Source: Azonexaceae bacterium (lineage in GTDB: Bacteria > Pseudomonadota > Gammaproteobacteria > Burkholderiales > Rhodocyclaceae). From it: DNA of 42,360 nucleotides. The stretch spans positions 1 through 42,360 of the forward strand of contig JAAXVL010000021.1 of NCBI GenBank assembly GCA_013335535.1. The letters are read 5' to 3'. Made by a program: the position numbers and the translations under genes. Below the pieces are notes generated by a model. It saw only the letters and a list, made by a program, of their open reading frames with translations. It was not told the DNA's origin and did not search any database. Shown here piece after piece: positions 41,915-42,360 of this stretch (positions are counted from its first letter, which is position 1; each line of letters starts with the position of its first letter).

Positions 41915-42360
41915 GTGACCCTTCTGCTCAAGCTCTCGCAGTTGATCGACTGGCTCGTTGAGCGCGTCGGCAAAGGCGCATTCTGGCTGGTGCTGATCAT
42001 GACTGCCGTCAGTTCAGCCAACGCCGTGGTGCGCTTTCTTTTCGACTACAGCTCGAACGGCCTTCTGGAAATCCAGTGGTACCTGTTCGCGGCGGTTTTC
42101 CTGCTCTGTGCGCCTTACACGCTGCAAAAGAACGAACACGTGCGCATCGACGTCCTCTCCGGCAAGCTGTCGCCGCGCGGCCTGGCCGTCATCGACATCA
42201 TCGGCACGCTGTTTTTCCTGTTGCCGATGGTCATCCTCGTACTGTGGCTGTCGCTCCCGCTGATCGCCGAGTCCTACAAGATTCATGAATATTCGGCCAA
42301 TGCCGGCGGTCTGATTCGCTGGCCGGTCAAGATTCTGCTGCCGATCGGCTTCACGCTACT
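41915..42360 (+). CDS. TRAP transporter small permease (DctQ family), partial
   Basis: The reading frame runs off the window end, giving at least 148 residues. Hydrophobic helices lie at about 20-40, 55-75, 90-118 and from about 138 on, with SSNGLLEIQWYLFAAVFLLC and LQKNEHVRIDVLSGKLSPRG. These are typical of the small TRAP subunit, which links the solute-binding protein to the large permease. It resembles the branch annotated as mannitol/chloroaromatic TRAP. The start is a GTG with GAGGAGGAC about 6 nt upstream. The large permease and binding protein are expected beyond the window. Confidence 0.85.
   Translation, partial: MTLLLKLSQLIDWLVERVGKGAFWLVLIMTAVSSANAVVRFLFDYSSNGLLEIQWYLFAAVFLLCAPYTLQKNEHVRIDVLSGKLSPRGLAVIDIIGTLFFLLPMVILVLWLSLPLIAESYKIHEYSANAGGLIRWPVKILLPIGFTL

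Noticed and set aside
39970..41961. 663-codon open frame antisense to glyA and the phosphatase gene
   Set aside because: It is a shadow frame caused by high GC at third positions; the minus-strand genes have full family motifs.

Overview
The window reads as a chromosomal core-genome segment of a betaproteobacterium, most likely family Rhodocyclaceae/Azonexaceae (Dechloromonas- or Azonexus-like). This rests on protein style and gene order (rplM-rpsI-erpA with bactofilin, pilBCD, rhodanese-grxC-secB-gpsA, nrdR-ribD, msrPQ, envC-ctpA); no database search was possible. No rRNA, tRNA, CRISPR array, insertion sequence or prophage was seen. Base composition is uniformly GC-rich except for one AT-rich island near 3131-3230.

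Layout. 1-3000 (minus strand): a decayed C-terminal scrap of greB, erpA with its own promoter, a DUF6776-like membrane protein plus bactofilin pair, and the rplM-rpsI operon with a near-consensus promoter. 2964-3354: a non-coding interval with a probable small RNA on the minus strand, which has a UUCG hairpin, a pyrimidine-rich anti-Shine-Dalgarno stretch and its own terminator. 3355-5492: an OsmC-family gene facing rppH-CNP1-coq7. 5603-11506: proS with an overlapping lytic transglycosylase, ffh, a YpjD/CcsA-like gene and a CorC-type gene. 11582-15390: pilB-pilC-pilD. 15462-19404: FmdB-like protein, DUF502 protein, aspS, a secreted barnase-like RNase, barstar and nudB, several of them overlapping. 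19400-22201: hsp20 with a sigma32-type promoter, argB, a HAD pyrimidine nucleotidase and slmA. 22249-24051 (minus): hemB and engB. 24159-27916: cytochrome c4, a CBS protein, an HDOD protein and msrPQ. 27973-29846 (minus): bioB-bioC, divergent from comF-trmL. 31152-34087 (minus): a six-gene run, ArsR-family regulator, rhodanese, grxC, secB, SH3 protein and gpsA. 34163-38327: envC-like gene, ctpA, an unknown gene and moeB-like gene. 38242-41811 (minus): phosphoglycerate-mutase-like gene, glyA, nrdR, ribD. The window ends inside a TRAP-transporter small permease gene.

The least ordinary content lies between and inside the genes. A dispersed element of about 37 bp, with core CCACGGTCAACCGG followed by an AT-rich gap and GGCCAAAATYGAAATGCC, occurs at five loci plus one half-copy. 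Two copies lie in frame inside comF and ribD, one supplies the C-terminus of the HAD gene, one lies between msrQ and bioC, and a head-to-head pair makes the terminator between the lytic transglycosylase gene and ffh. A second short family based on CTCGATCCT forms inverted repeats before moeB and between nrdR and glyA. Other points to check are a persulfide-sensor-like ArsR protein (two cysteines 66 residues apart) coupled to a rhodanese gene, a possible ECF-sigma promoter before msrPQ, and the small-RNA candidate.
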